From an uncultured Dorea sp. (lineage in GTDB: Bacteria; Bacillota; Clostridia; Lachnospirales; Lachnospiraceae), in NCBI GenBank assembly GCA_948602995.1, contig CAPEBR010000002.1, forward strand, positions 9,794 through 73,793: DNA of 64,000 bases, given 5' to 3'. This document shows positions 61,271-64,000 of this stretch, piece after piece. Within the stretch, counting starts at the first letter, position 1, and each line of letters starts with the position of its first letter. Made by a program: the position numbers and the translations under genes. Under the pieces are notes generated by a model, which made no database searches, was not told the origin of the DNA, and saw nothing but the letters and a program-made list of their open reading frames with translations.

Positions 61271-62211
61271 TGGCATTATTATTACAATATACGCTGATCT
61301 ATGCATCTGTGCTTCTCTTAGTGGCTCTTGGCGGATGCTTCTCCGAGCATAGCGGCGTGATTAACCTGGGACTGGAAGGAATTATGGTTATGGGCGCTCT
61401 TGGCGGCGCACTTGTGATGAAGTATATGGAAAGCCTGCCGGGGATTCTGATGCTTCTGGCAGTTATGATTGGAAGTATTTTATTCGGCGTGGTTTATTCC
61501 CTGCTGCTTGCTGTGGCGGCGATTCAGTTTAAAGCAGACCAGACGCTGGTGGGGACTGCCATGAACCTGTTAGGAATGGCGGCGGCTACTGTATTTGTTA
61601 AGGCAATGAATATGGCGGAGAATGTAAATAACGTCTCCTCTTCGATTCAGTATATTGAACAGAAAAAGGCATTTTCCCTGCTGAAAATCGGGAAATTTGA
61701 GCTAAGCTGGTTTATGGTGATTGCGGCGGCGCTTCTTGTGGTATCACACATTGTTCTGTATAAGACGAGGTTCGGCCTGCGTCTGATGGCCTGCGGGGAA
61801 CATCCCCAGGCAGCAGACTCCGTGGGGATCAATGTCTACCGGATGCGCTACGCGGGAGTGCTCATCTCAGGCATGCTTGGCGGACTTGGAGGAATCGTCT
61901 ATATTACGGCGGGAGTCAGCGAGTGGAAATTCGAGAACGGCGTGGCGGGCTTCGGGTTCCTTGCCCTTGCTGTTATGATCTTCGGACAGTGGAAGCCGAA
62001 GCTGATTGGAATTGCCGCACTCCTCTTTGGCCTGTTCCGTGCCCTTTCAAATGTCTACTCTGGATTTGACGCGCTGACGGCGCTGCATCTTCCGAGCACG
62101 GTGTACAACATGCTTCCATATATTATTTCACTGGTGATACTGGCTCTGTTCTCCCGCAATTCAAGAGCGCCGAAGGCAGAGGGTATCCCGTATGATAAGG
62201 GGCAGAGATAA
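61270..62211 (+). CDS. Nucleoside ABC transporter permease 2
   Basis: This 313-residue permease is the YufQ-like partner. It begins ALLLQYTLIYASVLLLVALG and has the GVINLGLEGIMVMGALGGAL motif and the C-terminal FRALSNVYSGFDALTAL segment typical of the shorter BPD_transp_2 subunit. About eight hydrophobic helices are seen. It shares a base with the previous gene, and the Crp-type regulator starts 3 nt after it. Confidence 0.93.
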   Translation: MALLLQYTLIYASVLLLVALGGCFSEHSGVINLGLEGIMVMGALGGALVMKYMESLPGILMLLAVMIGSILFGVVYSLLLAVAAIQFKADQTLVGTAMNLLGMAAATVFVKAMNMAENVNNVSSSIQYIEQKKAFSLLKIGKFELSWFMVIAAALLVVSHIVLYKTRFGLRLMACGEHPQAADSVGINVYRMRYAGVLISGMLGGLGGIVYITAGVSEWKFENGVAGFGFLALAVMIFGQWKPKLIGIAALLFGLFRALSNVYSGFDALTALHLPSTVYNMLPYIISLVILALFSRNSRAPKAEGIPYDKGQR

Positions 62212-62214
62212 AAG

Positions 62215-62949
62215 ATGATGAAAAATAATGCTTTGGAGCAGGCGCTGCCTTTTTTAAATCGGATTGACAGCAGCAGGAGGGAACAGTTTGAGAATTATTT
62301 CAGGACAGCGCCTCTGTGGCTCATTAATACCTTCGTGGTGGAGGAGATGAAAAAGGGAAATGTTTTTGTACGGGAAGGGGACCCTGTTAATATGATCTAC
62401 CTGATCGGCGAAGGCCTTATTAAGGCGACAGATTACAGAATCTACGGAATACGGTATGATTTTGTACTGTTCAGCAAGGTATATGCATTTGGCGGTATGG
62501 AGATTATTATTAATCTTGACAAATATCAGACGACACTGCAGACCGTGACGGACTGTACGGTGCTCAAGATTCCGAAGGCAGGATTTCAGAAATGGATGGA
62601 TACGGATATTACGGCGCTGAAGCAGGAGGCAAGGCTTATGGGCGAATATCTTCTGCGGCAGGACCGGGAGGGACGGGCTCTTTTGTTCCTCCAGGGCGCC
62701 AACCGGGTGGCTATGGTGCTGGCAAACCGCTATAAGCAGCATGCGGAGAATGGCGTGCTGAAGATGAAAGGGGACAGGCAGGAGCTTTCGGATTTTACAG
62801 GGCTGTGTGTGAAGACGATTACACGGTCTATTAAGAAATTCAGGGAGGAGGGAATGATAACAACCTCCGGGAACTATATTATGATTGACCGAGGCCAGTA
62901 TCTCCGCCTTAAGAAGCTGGTGTCGGAAATACTGGCGGAAGATTTCTGA
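62215..62949 (+). CDS. Crp/Fnr family transcriptional regulator
   Basis: This 244-residue regulator has an N-terminal cyclic-nucleotide-binding-type domain (residues ~30-135, with GNVFVREGDPVNMIYLIGEGLIK) and a C-terminal helix-turn-helix (residues ~185-235, LSDFTGLCVKTITRSIKKFREEGMI). It lacks the Cys cluster of Fnr. It is inside the nucleoside operon, 3 nt after a permease, so it probably senses nucleosides, nucleotides or sugar status and feeds back on this operon. Met at 62215 or 62218 could start it; no strong ribosome binding site separates them. Confidence 0.88.
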   Translation: MMKNNALEQALPFLNRIDSSRREQFENYFRTAPLWLINTFVVEEMKKGNVFVREGDPVNMIYLIGEGLIKATDYRIYGIRYDFVLFSKVYAFGGMEIIINLDKYQTTLQTVTDCTVLKIPKAGFQKWMDTDITALKQEARLMGEYLLRQDREGRALLFLQGANRVAMVLANRYKQHAENGVLKMKGDRQELSDFTGLCVKTITRSIKKFREEGMITTSGNYIMIDRGQYLRLKKLVSEILAEDF

Positions 62950-62958
62950 AAGGAGAAA

Positions 62959-63774
62959 ATGATGTATCATAAGTTGAAAAAATGTTTGGAGAGTGTGCGT
63001 AAGAGGACGGATTTCCAGCCTGAGACCGGGCTGGTTCTGGGATCGGGCCTCGGGGATTTTGCAGATGGGATTGAAGTCCGGGATGTGGTTGAGTATTCGG
63101 ACATTGAGGGATTTCCTGTGTCTACAGTGAAAGGGCATAAAGGAAGATTTGTCTTTGGCTATGTGGACAGTGTCCCGGTTGTGATCATGCAGGGCAGGGT
63201 GCATTATTATGAAGGATATGCCATGTCGGATGTTGTGCTTCCGGCGCGCCTGATGGGGATGATGGGAGCAAAGAGGCTGTTTCTCACCAATGCAGCGGGA
63301 GGAGTGAATGAGAACTTCAGGCCTGGGGATTTTATGATGATTACAGACCATATTGCATCAGCGGTTCCGAGTCCCCTGACCGGGGCAAATATTGAGGAGC
63401 TTGGCAGCAGATTTCCGGATATGAGCGAGGTTTACAGTCTGCGTCTTCAGGAAGTAATCCGAAGGTCAGCAGAGGAATGCAAAATCAGGCTTCAGGAGGG
63501 TGTATATGTGCAGCTTACGGGACCGAATTATGAGACTCCTGCGGAAATACGTATGTGCAGAGGCTGGGGCGGAGATGCAGTAGGAATGAGTACAGCATGT
63601 GAAGCCATGGCTGCCCGTCATATGGGACTGGAGGTGTGCGGCATCTCCTGTATTACCAACCTTGCTGCAGGGATTTCCAGTGAGAAGCTTGACCATAAGG
63701 AAGTACAGGAAACTGCAGACAGGGTGTCTGCTGACTTTAAAAAACTTGTTACACGTGTTATTATAAATATGTAA
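62959..63774 (+). CDS. punA: Purine nucleoside phosphorylase
   Basis: The enzyme cleaves purine nucleosides with phosphate to the base and ribose 1-phosphate. The 271-residue protein has the trimeric PNP family motifs: VLGSGLGDFAD (phosphate site), MQGRVHYYEGY, LTNAAGGVN, LTGPNYETPAEIRM (Glu and base site), and VGMSTACEAMAARHMGLEVCGISCITNLAAG with the Asn of N6/O6 contact. It closes the nucleoside operon and gives ribose 1-phosphate for phosphopentomutase. AAAGGAG precedes the start. A repeat array begins 4 nt after the stop. Confidence 0.96.
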   Translation: MMYHKLKKCLESVRKRTDFQPETGLVLGSGLGDFADGIEVRDVVEYSDIEGFPVSTVKGHKGRFVFGYVDSVPVVIMQGRVHYYEGYAMSDVVLPARLMGMMGAKRLFLTNAAGGVNENFRPGDFMMITDHIASAVPSPLTGANIEELGSRFPDMSEVYSLRLQEVIRRSAEECKIRLQEGVYVQLTGPNYETPAEIRMCRGWGGDAVGMSTACEAMAARHMGLEVCGISCITNLAAGISSEKLDHKEVQETADRVSADFKKLVTRVIINM

Positions 63775-63777
63775 CAA

Positions 63778-64000
63778 TACAAGTGTCAAAAGGTCATGCG
63801 TTTCATGCTTGCATGAAAAAGCAAGACCTCTTGACACGAAAAACACCGAGAAGCAGCCATTTTTCGTAGAAAAATGAGCGGATTCGAGGTGTTTTAGGAT
63901 TGTGGGAGTGCGTCAGCACGGAACAATCCGTGTATTACAAGTGTGAAAAGGTCATGCGTTTCATGCTTGCATGAAAAAGCAAGACCTCTTGACACGAAAA
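63778..64000 (+). repeat. 158-bp tandem repeat array running off the window
   Basis: The 65 bases at 63778-63842 recur at 63936-64000 with one change (C to G at 63945), a period of 158. Each unit holds a long stem (GTGTCAAAAGGTC with GACCTCTTGACAC) enclosing TCATGCTTGCATGA. The first full unit also has hairpins AAACACC...GGTGTTT around CATTTTTC/GAAAAATG, and GGATTGT...ACAATCC around GTGC/GCAC. No gene lies in this 226-nt end region. The second copy is cut by the window edge, so the copy number is unknown. Confidence 0.8.

Noticed and set aside
62254..63351. 365-codon open frame on the minus strand
   Set aside because: It lies opposite the Crp-type and punA genes, has a Cys/His/Arg-rich composition typical of an antisense shadow, and no recognisable motif or start site.
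63778..64000. Possible CRISPR array
   Set aside because: The repeat period is 158 bp with conserved material between the repeated 65 bases, no unique spacers are seen, and there are no cas genes.

Overview
The window looks like a low-to-mid GC anaerobic Firmicute of the Lachnospiraceae / Clostridium cluster XIVa type. This rests on a V-type (Na+-type) ATPase operon, selenoprotein glycine/betaine-reductase-type Stickland genes, a SAM-I riboswitch before metK, strong AGGAGG ribosome binding sites, GH36 alpha-galactosidase with an AraC partner, and C_GCAxxG_C_C and Uma2 family genes. No rRNA, tRNA, CRISPR array or transposase gene was seen. The genus is not decided by the sequence alone.

Layout. 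1-8025: V-ATPase operon I-K-E-C-F-A-B-D; the first gene is cut by the window edge, and the proteolipid carries the full set of Na+-binding residues. 8034-12020: a Uma2 protein, a candidate structured RNA, a DUF4143-type ATPase, and two secreted or lipid-anchored proteins of unknown role on the minus strand. 12193-16864: AraC regulator, alpha-galactosidase, a YczE-like membrane protein and a small unknown protein. 17248-19346: shikimate kinase and murA between MITE-like repeats. 19400-25650: an amino-acid/amine reductase locus with grdA (Sec44) on the minus strand, and grdE, grdB (Sec350), an NSS-type Na+ symporter, grdX and a TetR regulator on the plus strand. The grdE promoter carries a palindromic site between -35 and -10 and a second copy 62 bp downstream. 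25663-29597: MITE copy, SAM-I riboswitch, metK, and a two-component system.

29619-46409: a divergent pair of units. To the left, a tryptophanase-type lyase, a YheO-like PAS-HTH regulator and an APH-fold kinase. To the right, an eleven-gene run: oligopeptide ABC transporter (oppBCDF, oppA), M29 aminopeptidase, two amidohydrolases, iron alcohol dehydrogenase, M3 oligopeptidase and an RPE-like epimerase. This reads as peptide uptake, hydrolysis and amino-acid fermentation. 46435-54603: two DMT transporters, a cyclophilin, a Cys/His protein that may be a peptidase, a large lipoprotein, a LysR / C_GCAxxG / TDT-transporter group and a broken HTH gene. 54795-63774: a nucleoside salvage and uptake operon (udp, cdd, deoB, BMP lipoprotein, ABC ATPase, two permeases, a Crp-family regulator, punA). 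63778-64000: the start of a 158-bp tandem repeat that runs off the window.

The most unusual layer is repetitive. Ten clear copies plus one decayed copy of a perfect or near-perfect palindrome (core TTGGGGACGGGG, A/T centre) sit at gene ends, probably as bidirectional terminators. In five genes the palindrome also supplies the stop codon and an in-frame C-terminal tail LGTG, LGTGYF or LGTGHF. A second family of three ~133-143 bp elements with 12-bp terminal inverted repeats, plus one solo hairpin, is clustered at 17-26 kb.
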